The notes beneath the pieces were generated by a model that was not told where the DNA came from, ran no database searches, and saw only the letters and a program-made list of their open reading frames with translations. From Prostheceraeus crozeri (taxonomy: Eukaryota; Platyhelminthes; Polycladida; Euryleptidae), in NCBI GenBank assembly GCA_907163375.1, contig CAJQUW010001640.1, positions 1 to 64,000 of the forward strand: a stretch of DNA of 64,000 bases, in the 5' to 3' direction. A program made the translations under genes and the position numbers. Every line of letters begins with the position of its first letter. Position 1 is the first letter of the stretch. Positions 1-9,477 of the stretch are shown piece by piece.

Positions 1-1894
1 CCTTAAACTCCTCAGCTCTTCCTTAATTCGGGTTAGATGATGCTGCAGTGCTTCGAAAGCTCGTGTCTAAAGTGTATTTGATTTTATATAATATCGATCA
101 GATTCTTAGTAGGCTCTCAATTTGGCTTCTTAAGTCCAATATATATATCCGAATTGGGAGACCAATCGTGACCGATAAGTAACGCAAATAATTCATGCAG
201 CAATACATTTCAAAAATAAGAAGAAGGTTAAATGCCCTATAGCTTGTGTAATTGAAAATTGGAGATGGCAAATAGGGAAACATTTAAATCAATATCAAAA
301 TGATTGAGATGTCAGACATACACGGCAGCTAAAAAACGTTCATGAAATTGTCGATTTGAAAAAGACAAACTGTTGAAGGCGCAATTTGAAATCCTTGTAT
401 TTCCTCAAAGGATGTGGTCCATTGTAACCATAACAATGCAGAATCTATTCCGGATGTTCCATAACTAGCTTCATTATAAACGCAGGAATTTCAGGAGAAA
501 ACAGTGCTACCTACATATGAATGGATATTCTACGCGGAGTGGGAATCATTCCACGCCAACAATTCTCGAAATCATCTTCCCTTACTCTCTCTTAAATTTG
601 ATAAATGCATACAGCATGTATACTTTTATACTGCGTTAATGCACCATTGAGTTCTATTCGTTTGATTGATAATGTCGATGTCTATCATAAGGAACGTTTA
701 TATCATTAGACTCGTACTGATGGTTAGCACATGAATAAAGTGGATTTGAAATTCTCTGCACACATGCATTAGCCTCTCCCTAAGAGCCATTTTTTAATAG
801 ATGCAAAGACCAGTTCATTCAACACAAATCAAGTCAAGAAAAGCAATTTCTGTGAGGCATGACGCTACATTAGAAAAGTTTTATTTGCGGGATAAGTTAC
901 TAATGAGATGACAATTTGCTTTGTGGGCGAGAGTCATTACTGCGGTTTGAATAGCAACCATGCACTTGAATGCTTCGAATCATTATGAATACGTAGGCTA
1001 TACATGCACTCACTGAACATTTCATTTAGTTGGTAGCTCAAGAAAACCTATTCAATGACCTACTCAAGTGTCTTAATTCTGAACTGGAAAACATCTTGAG
1101 TGAATCTTGAAATGTCATTATTGAACATTCGAGTACAAGTTGCAACTACAAGTACATTCAGGGACGCCGGCACGGAATTAGATCAGGTGTTGCATCGACT
1201 TCAAGGAGGGCACTTTGGGGTACCACATCCACGTATCGAGTACGGAAATCGAATGATCACGTCGTCAATTTTGACCTACGTCTAGCACATTTATCTGTTC
1301 TGTAAATTTATTACACGATCTGTAAATGCATGTGACACTTTTTATTACTACAAGACAAAAAAGTCTAATTCTATTCAAATAGATATTATATTAAGCAAAA
1401 CGTTTTCTCTCTGCTTTGAAATGGCTTGCAAATGTCCAGCACACAATGCAATAGACCTTCTTTTGTACTGCCTGTCCATGCAGTGTAAAACAGGGAATCG
1501 CATGCAGTGATATCAGTTTGATAGGACTTCGACTGCGGACTTGATAGGTCTAAGACTCTGGTAACAGGCAATCACATATCGGTAGCATAAAAATGGAAAA
1601 TTTTCATGCAGCTGAGAGCATTAGGCATGCTTATATGTGTTAAGTGCTAACGTAAACTTATCTTTAATCACATGGGCCAAATGATGATAGTCTACGTAAT
1701 TAAAATGAATGCAAGTATGCAATTGCATCATCAGTCGCTTTTTTATGATGGGCCTGTACACATGTGCAATTTACATGTGCGAAGGAAGCGACTTTCCAAT
1801 AGGAAATAGTCCTGCATTTTTTAGAATGCTAGCCCTTAACAATGAAATGCTCTTGTATTAGTGCAGTTACATCCATGTTACATCCAAAATGAAT
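1..1894. other. No recognisable gene
   Basis: AT-rich sequence with no ORF I can assign to a family. Short open frames (for example 1100-1285, plus) have no recognisable motif. At 1520-1540 there is a short match to the terminal motif of the non-autonomous hAT family described at 50469-51219 (GATAGGACTTCGACTGCGG), possibly the remnant of a third copy. Confidence 0.5.
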
Positions 1895-2606
1895 TTTGAT
1901 AGGACTACGACTCCGACTCCGGGTGGCAAGTATATATAGCCTAGTTTTTTTAAAAAAGAACTGGTAACCTACATCATAGATCATTATAGGCTTACCAGAA
2001 CCTATCTATTCATTAGTGATCATTTCTGTATCAATTATCAATCATTTTCGATGAAAGTTTATCAAATGTCGGTTTTAGTTGGACGCATGCGACTTGCCTC
2101 CTCCCATCTTGTTGATGTCTGCTTCACACGGCTTTTCTCCAGTCTCTACTAGGCAGGAAAATCCTCATCCTTCTCGAAAAAATATAAGTACACTTTCGAT
2201 CTTAATATGCGCTTTGGAGGAGCCATCACACACGGTCAACGTGAGGGTATGAGGTGATGTTCTCAAACAAAGTAGTATTTCATTTTTGTCTCTGATGTGA
2301 CCTTTGGTGCGTAGGTGTGATCGAGGAAGTAAGGCTTGTCTTCTCTACTAAATCGCCGAGTGAAAAGACAATCCTTTTTTTTCATTTTCACGGTTCATTC
2401 CCTCAACTATCACAAGCTTTTTTCATGCAGCAGTGTCTCTGTACTTTTGTTTGACGGAGCAAGTTAACATCAAGACAGTGCACAAGGATAAATAATTTGT
2501 TTTATTATATTTCGTGTCTAGTTATAGGTCGGAGTCCGGAGTCCTATCATTGGATAGGACTTCGACTCCAGCAAAAATCATGTGGCTCCGGGACTCCGAT
2601 CTCATC
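1895..2606. mobile_element. Degraded non-autonomous hAT-type copy (family N1)
   Basis: This stretch aligns along its whole length, in the same orientation, with the complete element at 50469-51219. Shared landmarks are the start GGGTGGCAAGTATATATAGCC, a stretch with GTCTCTAC and GGCAGGAAAATC, the CATTTTTGTCTCTGA segment, and the end with GGAGTCCGGAGTCCTATCAT. Both outer ends seen in the complete copy are missing or replaced, and no 8-bp target duplication is visible. It is non-coding. This copy looks older or more damaged than the 50-kb copy. Confidence 0.8.
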
Positions 2607-2617
2607 AATGGTAAAGT

Positions 2618-2729
2618 AATGAAAATTGAAGTTCAGCCCAAATATGGGTTCTTTTAAACGGCACTTTGATAATTCAAATTATTGTGCCGTTTAATAAACA
2701 CATATTTGGGCTGAACTTAAATTTTCATT
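2618..2729. repeat. Palindromic hairpin (about 46-bp arms)
   Basis: The left arm 2618-2664 and right arm 2684-2729 are nearly perfect reverse complements around a 19-bp loop. The arms start and end with AATGAAAATT and contain TTCAGCCCAAATATG and AAACGGCAC. It begins about 12 bp beyond the end of the neighbouring hAT-like copy. It could be a small fold-back MITE or a structured fragment of one. No target duplication could be assigned. Confidence 0.75.
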
Positions 2730-3369
2730 GTCATTGTCTGCCCAAAAAGCAATCATGTTCAATCAATATTTAAGTAGTTCTTTCAAAATGCCAGTATACG
2801 GGAAACACTGATTTTGAAAGCTGATTTCTGACAAAATCTGACCAATGTTCAACCCGGTCTTTATTGGAAATCTCTTTTTATAGTCACCGAATCAGGTTGC
2901 AAATTTCAAATATACTGGAAGCCACTCCATGCATTAAAGCAAATGTATCGTTTCAGCTATTACTATTTGTTAAATACGAGCATATTATTAAAAATCATTA
3001 TTGCATCCCTCAAATAGTATTGATCTGGAAAATATCATGAGGATGTCCTGAACATTCCGAGACAGTCTGAGAATGAGCAGTTATAATGACTCTTGTCTAT
3101 TAATTCTTTGACGATCAAGGATCTTCACACAGAGGTATTGTTCATAGACCTGATGTCAACAGAAAGCATAAATTGGACCGTGGTTCACTTTCATGATTTA
3201 ATGTCTCTGTTAGCAAGCTTTGAAAATGTGAGAGGTCGGAAGCTTGACAACAAACCACATGTTTTTGTTATCTGGACGATCGTTTGTTGGCTGAAGATGC
3301 AAAGTGAAGACCACTATCCGCAGCTTGTACGGTTGCTATCAGCTTATGCACAGGTTTCTTACCTACGTA
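2730..3369. other. No recognisable gene
   Basis: No family-level similarity was seen. Open frames here, such as 3093-3401 on the plus strand, show no motifs, and that one runs into the left end of the Tc1 element. Confidence 0.5.
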
Positions 3370-4796
3370 CACGCTGCCACCAAAAGTCTCTTGACCAATA
3401 AAAAATGCCTATTTTTGTCATCAATCATTATATTTTGAAACAACAAAGCTATGCGCTAAAACTATCGCTCCAAAGTTATTTTTGCATAGAAAAGACGGTA
3501 AAAAACTCAAAAAAGTCAGTATTTGGAGTGGCTACCTCGGTTTTTAAGTACAGCTTCGATTCTGCGTGGCATACTTTCCACCAGTTTTTTGCAAAAACTT
3601 GCGTTGATGTCCGTGCACCAAACTTGCTTGACACAGTTCTTGAGGTCTTCCAGGCTTGTGGGTTTGCGCTCGGCAACTTTGTTTTTCATAATGTACTCTA
3701 GGTTTTCGATGGGGTTAAGGTACGGGCTATTGCCAGGCCACGGACCAAGGACTTCAATGTGTTCATCGCACAGCCATTTTTTGACAGATTTTGCTTGATG
3801 ACAAGGAGCTCCGTCATGCATAAACACATGTGTCTGTCGCACCTGCATCATTGGTTGAAGACGATCTTTCAGCATATCCAGATAGTTGCTCGCCCTCATG
3901 GTGGTCCCAGGAGGCAGAAAGTACAAACTTCCTCTTCCACTGCCCAAAAAGCTGCCCCAAATCATGACCTGAGGAGAATGCTTTACTGTTGGGATGATGT
4001 ACCGCTGATCAAAGCGGCGATTGGATGGTCTTCGAATCTTCCTGGATCCTCGATTGGCGAACTGTTGGATGACGGTCTCATCGCTGAAGAGAACATTAGA
4101 CCACATTTCAGGTGTCCAATCCTTGAATTGGTGGCAGAAAGCGAGCCGATCTCTAATGTTCTTGGCTGACAGGTTCGGCTTCCTGGCAGGTCTGTAGCCT
4201 TTCAATTGGAATTCTTCAGTGAGTCGTCGTTGTACTGTGCGAGTTGATACGGCTTGCGGCAAACCGACCTTGATTTCACCTGCCGAGAGCAATGGATTCG
4301 ATAAACAGGTCCGCCGGATACATCTATCCGTGGTAGGTGATGTCACGCGAGGTCTTCCGCTTCGTGTCCGCGATACAAATCTACCCGTCTCCAAAAATCT
4401 CTTGATAGTGAAGTTAACACACTGCTTGGACACTCCAACTTGCCTCCCCACTTCTGCTTGACTCATGCCAGACTGCCAGAGAGCTATCATTTGCGCTCGC
4501 TTTGTCTCTGGAAGCTCCATTGTCCGATTGCGTAACAGACAGATAATACCAGCCATACCAACAAATCTGCTCAAATACGGCTTGCTTGCTGAAACGTATT
4601 CACCTGACTATCGAAGTGAAGAAGTCAGATAACCTACGCTCATTCGTCATATTCGGGTTCCACGATACAAGATTCGACCATTAGATGTAGATTAAACATG
4701 AAGAAATGAACATAAAACATGTATTCGTGAGCAATTACAAAAGTAGTGAAATAATGCATAAAATAGCACAAGTCAAGAGACTTTTGGCGGCAGCAG
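3370..4796 (-). mobile_element. Complete Tc1-like transposon, apparently intact
   Basis: A 1427-bp Tc1/mariner superfamily element. Inverted terminal repeats of about 26 bp lie at 3370-3395 and 4772-4796. They share GCTGCC, then one A/G difference, then CCAAAAGTCTCTTGAC. TA dinucleotides flank both ends (3368-3369 and 4797-4798), as expected for target duplication. One uninterrupted transposase ORF fills most of it on the minus strand. Near-identical ends and an unbroken ORF suggest recent insertion and possible activity; that is inference. Confidence 0.93.
3516..4520 (-). CDS. Tc1-like transposase
   Basis: Cut-and-paste DNA transposase expected to bind the element's own terminal repeats and move it into TA sites. 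I chose the ATG at 4518-4520 (335 codons), which starts MELPETKRAQ, the usual Tc1 beginning; an in-frame ATG at 4574 would add 18 residues of no obvious function. The N-terminal half has two helix-turn-helix segments (AEVGRQVGVSKQCVN and TRTVQRRLTE). The catalytic triad is visible as LFSDET, MHDGAPCHQ and SPYLNPIENLE. Counting residues gives 35 between the second D and the E, so DD35E rather than the standard Tc1 DD34E, and the usual SPDLNPIE motif has Y in place of D. There are no stops or frameshifts. Family confidence is high; activity is unknown. Confidence 0.93.
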   Translation of the reverse strand: MELPETKRAQMIALWQSGMSQAEVGRQVGVSKQCVNFTIKRFLETGRFVSRTRSGRPRVTSPTTDRCIRRTCLSNPLLSAGEIKVGLPQAVSTRTVQRRLTEEFQLKGYRPARKPNLSAKNIRDRLAFCHQFKDWTPEMWSNVLFSDETVIQQFANRGSRKIRRPSNRRFDQRYIIPTVKHSPQVMIWGSFLGSGRGSLYFLPPGTTMRASNYLDMLKDRLQPMMQVRQTHVFMHDGAPCHQAKSVKKWLCDEHIEVLGPWPGNSPYLNPIENLEYIMKNKVAERKPTSLEDLKNCVKQVWCTDINASFCKKLVESMPRRIEAVLKNRGSHSKY

Positions 4797-4798
4797 TA

Positions 4799-5216
4799 GT
4801 TTTATTTCAAAATGGCATGTGAAAGACTTTCTATGCAACTAATTTATTACTTGCTTTGACATTACCATTCATGCAGTTGTGGATTATGATAACTTTGCTT
4901 CATTGCATGATACCTGGGATAATTGATTGTAGACCTTTCCATGAAATTATAATGACTCTTTAGTCATGAGTGAATGGCTAAAACAACAGAACTTTTAACA
5001 CAATTTCCTCAGAACATGCGATCGCATTATATCCCGGAGAACATCCTACCTTCGACAGGCGATTGGTCGAATGGGTCGAGTCTCCGAGCGGACTTACTAT
5101 ACCCTGTAGCTCGGAAATAGGCCTACGGCTTAAATGTTTTGGCTTTGTGGCGCATTATCTAGCTTTGCTTTGAATGCGAAAATGTACACCGGTATTAAAA
5201 ATAACGCTTTTAACCA
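4799..5216. other. No recognisable gene
   Basis: Spacer between the Tc1 element and the 3' end of the LINE. Nothing recognisable. Confidence 0.5.
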
Positions 5217-5375
5217 TGAGAGAGAGAGAGAAATGTTTATATTGTATCGTCGAATAGAAATCAGAAATAAAATACACAGATAAAAGTAGCAGAATGACAG
5301 TTTTGTTTAGTCGAAACTAAGAACACATTCGTATACGCGTACAAAAGCAAGTATAAAACTAATAGTCACGTGCAT

Positions 5376-7964
5376 TTAGTGTCTCGTAGATGACCTTGAA
5401 AGGGTGCTACAAATGCGTGGAAAAAAAGAATTTTGACGACGCAAAGTTCTACAGAATGGTACGGCGAGACGCCCACTTGGTAAATAGCTGGGGAACAATT
5501 CTCTGATGGAAGTCTCTAATCTTTCCAGGCTGTTGAAGGTGTTGATAGCTTGCGACCATCTTCTAGCTTCAATGTCATCCAGCTTCAGATCACGGGATTT
5601 GATTTTCAGACAGCGCCTCTGAATCTTCTCCAGTCGGTTTGAGTCTGTTGAGGAGATTCCCACAAACGCTGGGCAGCAGTACTCTATCAGCGACCGAACC
5701 AATGCTTGATAAATGGTAGTGAAGTCATCAATACTAGTGACAGATCTGACCCGCCTCAGAATGTACATGCGTTGAGCACACTTTTTCTCGATGAACTTTA
5801 CATGGCCTCTCCATCCAAGGTTCGCATCCAAATGAACCCCAAGAAACCGAATGCTGTCTTGGAACTTGACAGTTGGGATGGCACCCTCGATACTGCAAAT
5901 GCTCTTGAATCCACCGCGGTAATTCACTAGACCAGTGGTTTTCTCCGTATTCAAGGTCAATTCATTTGACGCAACCCAATCTGAAATATTGTCAAGATCA
6001 CTTTCGATCTCAGCAAGATCCTTTGGAATGCTGGACTTTCGGACTCTTGATAAGAAACAAATGTCGTCAACATACTTGATTATGTGGTTCGAGGGGAAAA
6101 TAGTCTGAAGCGATGAAATATAAATGCCGAACAAATAAGGTCCTAGGAGGGACCCCTGTGGCACTCCTCCTGTGACCTTCATCAATTCACTCTTCTGTCC
6201 ATCAATGCGTACTCTCTGTTGCCTGTCCGATAAGTAGCTCTTCAATAACAACAGAAATCCCGCAGGAAGATTCATCTGACTGGCCTTGGAAAGCAGCTTT
6301 GAGTGACAAACTCTGTCAAAGGCCTTGGAGAGGTCAAAGCTGATCAGAATAGCGGCTCCCGTATGTGGGTCATCGGCAAATCTGGTTAGGGCATCGTGAG
6401 CATAGATGACAGCGTGAGTTGTTGATGATTTCTTCCTAATCCCGTATTGATTAGCACCAAGGTGAGCTGTTAGCTGGGGACGGATGCTTGATAGGATGAC
6501 ACGCTCGGCAATCTTGGCTGGAATTGGCAAGAGGCTAATCGGTCTGGATTTTTCTATTACATTCTCCGAGGTTTTGGGGATCGGGATTATGTCACCAATT
6601 TTCCAGATCAGTGGAAAACGTCTTTGGCGCAGGCATTCACTGATGAGGTGATGGATCGACTCAGCGAGGACCAGAGAGCACTTCTTGTAAACTGCAGTAG
6701 GCACAGAATCACTTCCAGTTGCCTTTGGTGGGAGTCGTGAAAGAATGCTCCAGATGCCCTCAACACTTAACTCAGGTAACCAGCAGTCGTCTGGAGACCC
6801 GTCGACGAAGTCAAAACTGGAGTTGTTGGCAATGCTACAGTAATAGTCATTGATCGTATTGAGCACCTCGGATGGATTACTGGAGTTTCTGAGCCAATCA
6901 CTGGGATCTCTTCCAGATTTTCCCCTCTCCATGTTGACGAATGACCATAGACCCCTTGCGGAATCCGAGCATTTAGAGCGAAAGTAGTACTGCTTGGCCT
7001 TCAGAATTTCTTGTTTTACCTTGACTTTCAAACCATTGAACAACGGCCAGTTTCGAGCACGATAAGCCTCCCATCGGCGGTTTATCAGGATCTTTAAAAG
7101 AGGTGAGATCCATGGAGCATCATTGTCAGTCAAATAGACTGTTGTTTGCGGAATTAACTTCAGTGCATCATACATGAATCCATAAAAAATATCACATTTG
7201 GTGTCGATATCATTCGGAGCATACAAGCGTGAAAAGTCATTGTCAAGGAAAGATCTTTCAAATGCAAGAATGTTCGACAAGCGTAAGTCATAGAAGATAT
7301 GTTTCTTCACCACACGCTGCTTCACCAATACTTTTGTCTTAGCAAGAACAGTAGCATGATCTGAGCCGGCTATTGGAGCACCAATTGAGACGTTTTCGGG
7401 AAGATAGTCATTTGACAAGCTCTTGTCCACGAAAATGAGGTCGAGGTTGGCAGTCTGTCGAGTCGCACCATGTACAATATTAATCAAGGAGAATCCAGAT
7501 TCAAGGAAGGAGCGATTGTATCGGTTAAAGTTACCAGCCGCGATTAGTCGATGAAGAGGAAGATTACTGAGATGATGATCAAGACAGTCACTGAGGGTGT
7601 CACAAATCCTCTTGAAATTTGAATTGACGATCCCAGGCGGAATATACATTCCCGTGAATACTATTTTGGAAGTAGGGATTTGGATGCAACAAACCTCAAC
7701 CTCATCAAAAGTGGGTGTGGATATCTGGGTAGCGCGCAAAAACTTCTTTGTCCAGATTGCCACTCCTCCTCGTCCAGAATCATTCTTTCGATCGGTGCGA
7801 TAACACTCATATCCTGCCATTTGAATGCTCTGCGTTGGATTCTTGGGAGAGAGCCATGTTTCAGTGCAGATAACAATGTCGGGGTTAAGTGCGATGACTT
7901 GGCTGTGAAGATCATCAAACTTATTATTGATCGAACACAGATTGCTTAAAAATCCTGTTTGATC
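5376..7964 (-). CDS. LINE ORF2: APE endonuclease and reverse transcriptase
   Basis: Replication protein of the LINE: nicks target DNA and reverse-transcribes the element RNA there. The frame is open from 7964, right after two TGA codons, but its first ATG is at 7820, so 48 codons of clear endonuclease sequence (including DIVICTETW) lie upstream of any ATG. Translation probably depends on read-through or reinitiation from the overlapping ORF1. Counting from the ATG, GNFN is at 96-99 and SDH at 153-155. RT motifs are FDLSKAFD (495-502), GGVPQGS (551-557) and YVDD (583-586). The family normally has GDFN, so the catalytic aspartate is Asn here (codon AAC), which should disable the nuclease. The RT frame has no stop. 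About 862 codons are open, close to the expected length. Confidence 0.9.
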   Translation of the reverse strand, partial: DQTGFLSNLCSINNKFDDLHSQVIALNPDIVICTETWLSPKNPTQSIQMAGYECYRTDRKNDSGRGGVAIWTKKFLRATQISTPTFDEVEVCCIQIPTSKIVFTGMYIPPGIVNSNFKRICDTLSDCLDHHLSNLPLHRLIAAGNFNRYNRSFLESGFSLINIVHGATRQTANLDLIFVDKSLSNDYLPENVSIGAPIAGSDHATVLAKTKVLVKQRVVKKHIFYDLRLSNILAFERSFLDNDFSRLYAPNDIDTKCDIFYGFMYDALKLIPQTTVYLTDNDAPWISPLLKILINRRWEAYRARNWPLFNGLKVKVKQEILKAKQYYFRSKCSDSARGLWSFVNMERGKSGRDPSDWLRNSSNPSEVLNTINDYYCSIANNSSFDFVDGSPDDCWLPELSVEGIWSILSRLPPKATGSDSVPTAVYKKCSLVLAESIHHLISECLRQRRFPLIWKIGDIIPIPKTSENVIEKSRPISLLPIPAKIAERVILSSIRPQLTAHLGANQYGIRKKSSTTHAVIYAHDALTRFADDPHTGAAILISFDLSKAFDRVCHSKLLSKASQMNLPAGFLLLLKSYLSDRQQRVRIDGQKSELMKVTGGVPQGSLLGPYLFGIYISSLQTIFPSNHIIKYVDDICFLSRVRKSSIPKDLAEIESDLDNISDWVASNELTLNTEKTTGLVNYRGGFKSICSIEGAIPTVKFQDSIRFLGVHLDANLGWRGHVKFIEKKCAQRMYILRRVRSVTSIDDFTTIYQALVRSLIEYCCPAFVGISSTDSNRLEKIQRRCLKIKSRDLKLDDIEARRWSQAINTFNSLERLETSIRELFPSYLPSGRLAVPFCRTLRRQNSFFPRICSTLSRSSTRH

Positions 7965-8890
7965 TCATCAACAACATCTCCATTTATGTATAATTTCTTA
8001 TTACGGACATACGCATCTTCCTCAGGGAAATTCGTGCGGTGATCATGGGCTCTTTTGCGAAATTCTGCCAATCTCTTGTTTACTTCAGCAGGAAGATCTT
8101 CATGTAAGAAGACTTTGCATAAAGGAGAGGCTTTCTTCTTCAATTGACGAGCTTTACTGAGGAAAAGCCTAACTGTTCTTTCAGTTGATTTGACCATTAT
8201 AAGCCTGGGTTTTCCATCGTCTCGTGTTTTGCCGAGTCTCCGAATGTCTTTGAAACTCTTGGCTTCATCTACTAGGTCAAGGGTCTCAGCAATCAAGTGG
8301 GCAGCTTCCGAACAATTTGAGATGGATTTGCCATTGATTGTGCACGCTTTCTCTGGAAAATTCCTGATTATTAGATTTTCTCTCCGTTTCGCGGAGTCTT
8401 GTGAGCGCACCTGTCTCCGCAGGTGGCTGATTTCACTTTTCAGTTCTTCAGTTTCCTTTGTATTAGCTTCATGAAGCTGTGAAATTCGTGAAACGATAGA
8501 GGAAATTTCATTTTTCTGTTCATCGACCATTTCCACCACGAAGTCGTTCACTTCTTGCACCTTCGATGAAAACTCTTTGAACTTCTCTTCGATCTTGGCG
8601 TCGACCATTTTCAAGATTGAATCCTTTAGCGAGTTAAGTCTGGTATCTAGCTCGGATAGAAAAGACTCTTGTGCTATTTGGGCGCTATATTCCAAATAAG
8701 CTTTGCATTTCAAACATACGAAGAAAATGTTCTTTAATTCCTTCTCAGGCATCTTGGAATGACCAATGCAAGCTGCATGAAATTGCATGTGACAACCTGG
8801 GCTGTTGCATACGACAATTCGCTTTTCTCTATCCTTCGCTTTATCGCCAATGACGCATGAATCGGCAAAACATTTGCACGAATTTGTCAT
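7946..8890 (-). CDS. LINE ORF1: PHD-finger/coiled-coil RNA-binding protein
   Basis: Nucleic-acid-binding protein expected to coat the LINE RNA. I took the ATG at 8890 (MTNSCKCF); a frame extension to 8911 would use a TTG. It encodes about 314 residues. The N-terminus has a cysteine/histidine cluster (CKCFADSC, CNSPGCHMQFHAAC, CLKC) that reads as a PHD-type zinc finger. A long heptad-rich stretch follows (from LSELDTRLNSL to ELKSEISHLRRQV), then an RRM-like segment with ENLIIRNFPE and a basic C-terminal part. The stop (TAA at 7946-7948) overlaps the start of the ORF2 open frame by about 19 bases, in a different frame. No internal stops. Confidence 0.85.
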   Translation of the reverse strand: MTNSCKCFADSCVIGDKAKDREKRIVVCNSPGCHMQFHAACIGHSKMPEKELKNIFFVCLKCKAYLEYSAQIAQESFLSELDTRLNSLKDSILKMVDAKIEEKFKEFSSKVQEVNDFVVEMVDEQKNEISSIVSRISQLHEANTKETEELKSEISHLRRQVRSQDSAKRRENLIIRNFPEKACTINGKSISNCSEAAHLIAETLDLVDEAKSFKDIRRLGKTRDDGKPRLIMVKSTERTVRLFLSKARQLKKKASPLCKVFLHEDLPAEVNKRLAEFRKRAHDHRTNFPEEDAYVRNKKLYINGDVVDEIKQDF

Positions 8891-8908
8891 GTTGGACTGA
8901 TCGGGTTG

Positions 8909-8976
8909 CAAAAAGGAATCGAACCACGGACTTTACAGGTGAACTGACGTTGTCAACCGATACACCACGCAAGCAG
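8909..8976 (-). other. tRNA-like segment in the LINE 5' leader
   Basis: On the minus strand this reads as a worn tRNA half: an A-box-like GTGGTGTATCGGTTGAC and a perfect B-box match GGTTCGATTCC, spaced as in a tRNA. The acceptor stem and most of the T stem do not pair well, so it is not a functional tRNA gene. The B box ends about 20 bases before the ORF1 ATG region. It could be an internal RNA polymerase III promoter remnant, a captured SINE head, or part of the LINE leader. A similar A/B-box pair occurs near 58570-58640. Confidence 0.6.
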
Positions 8977-9301
8977 ATGAGGGTGACTGAAGTTCTTCTA
9001 TACTTTGACACCCAAATCGAAGTTCAACTTGAAGAGATCACGCCACCAATGACCTTGAAGTTTCTACTGGAAGCGGCGACGGGAACAACACTCACAGGCG
9101 TAGGGAGGCAGTTTTTTGGAGATTACGCGCGAAGTAGTGGACCAACGAGGGGGACGATGACGGAGAAAGCACGGGCGTCGGATGAGGATCACTGTGATGC
9201 AAGATTCGACGAGGATAGACAAGGATAAGGCGGCGAACGGCGAGAGATATTTCACTTCGGAGAGAGAGAGAGACCAGACACGACCAGCACGTTCAGCCGA
9301 C

Positions 9302-9351
9302 AGCGTGTGTGTGAGACTACAATGTGTGTGAGACTACGTGTGTGTGAGACT
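9302..9351 (+). repeat. Short tandem repeat GTGTGTGAGACTAC
   Basis: About three imperfect copies of a 14-20 bp unit containing GTGTGTGAGACTA. They sit just upstream of the first 120-bp direct repeat, whose start also contains TTAGACTAC. Confidence 0.75.
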
Positions 9352-9357
9352 ATTGGA

Positions 9358-9477
9358 GTCTTAGACTACAATATTGGCATAAGGACGTCGATCAAGAAGA
9401 TCAAAAATGTGGAGGAATTCTTCTATCGTTGCAAAACCCAAAGAAGGCCCTTCCTGCTGACATGCAATAGCATTAAT
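9358..9477 (+). repeat. 120-bp direct repeat, copy 1
   Basis: Identical base for base to 10438-10557, exactly 1080 bases downstream. One plus-strand frame is open throughout and reads DYNIGIRTSIKKIKN, then VEEFFYRCKTQRRP. The residue mix looks coding-like, but I do not recognise a family. The sequence on either side of the two copies differs. Confidence 0.9.

Larger units (their letters stand above)
5217..9256 (-). mobile_element. Near full-length CR1/Jockey-group LINE
   Basis: A two-ORF non-LTR retrotransposon on the minus strand: a CT-rich 5' leader (8891-9256), ORF1 (7946-8890), ORF2 (5376-7964) and a 3' region ending near 5217. Runs of alternating GA lie exactly at both edges (5218-5231 and 9260-9272). 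They could be a target duplication in a microsatellite or a simple-repeat tail. ORF1 with a PHD-like finger plus coiled coil, and ORF2 with an APE endonuclease plus RT, fit CR1 and its relatives. The clade name is inference; the exact edges are uncertain by some tens of bases. Confidence 0.85.

Noticed and set aside
8909-8976. Functional tRNA gene
   Set aside because: A and B boxes are present but acceptor and T stems do not pair; it abuts LINE ORF1. The same holds for 58572-58640 and 47451-47512.
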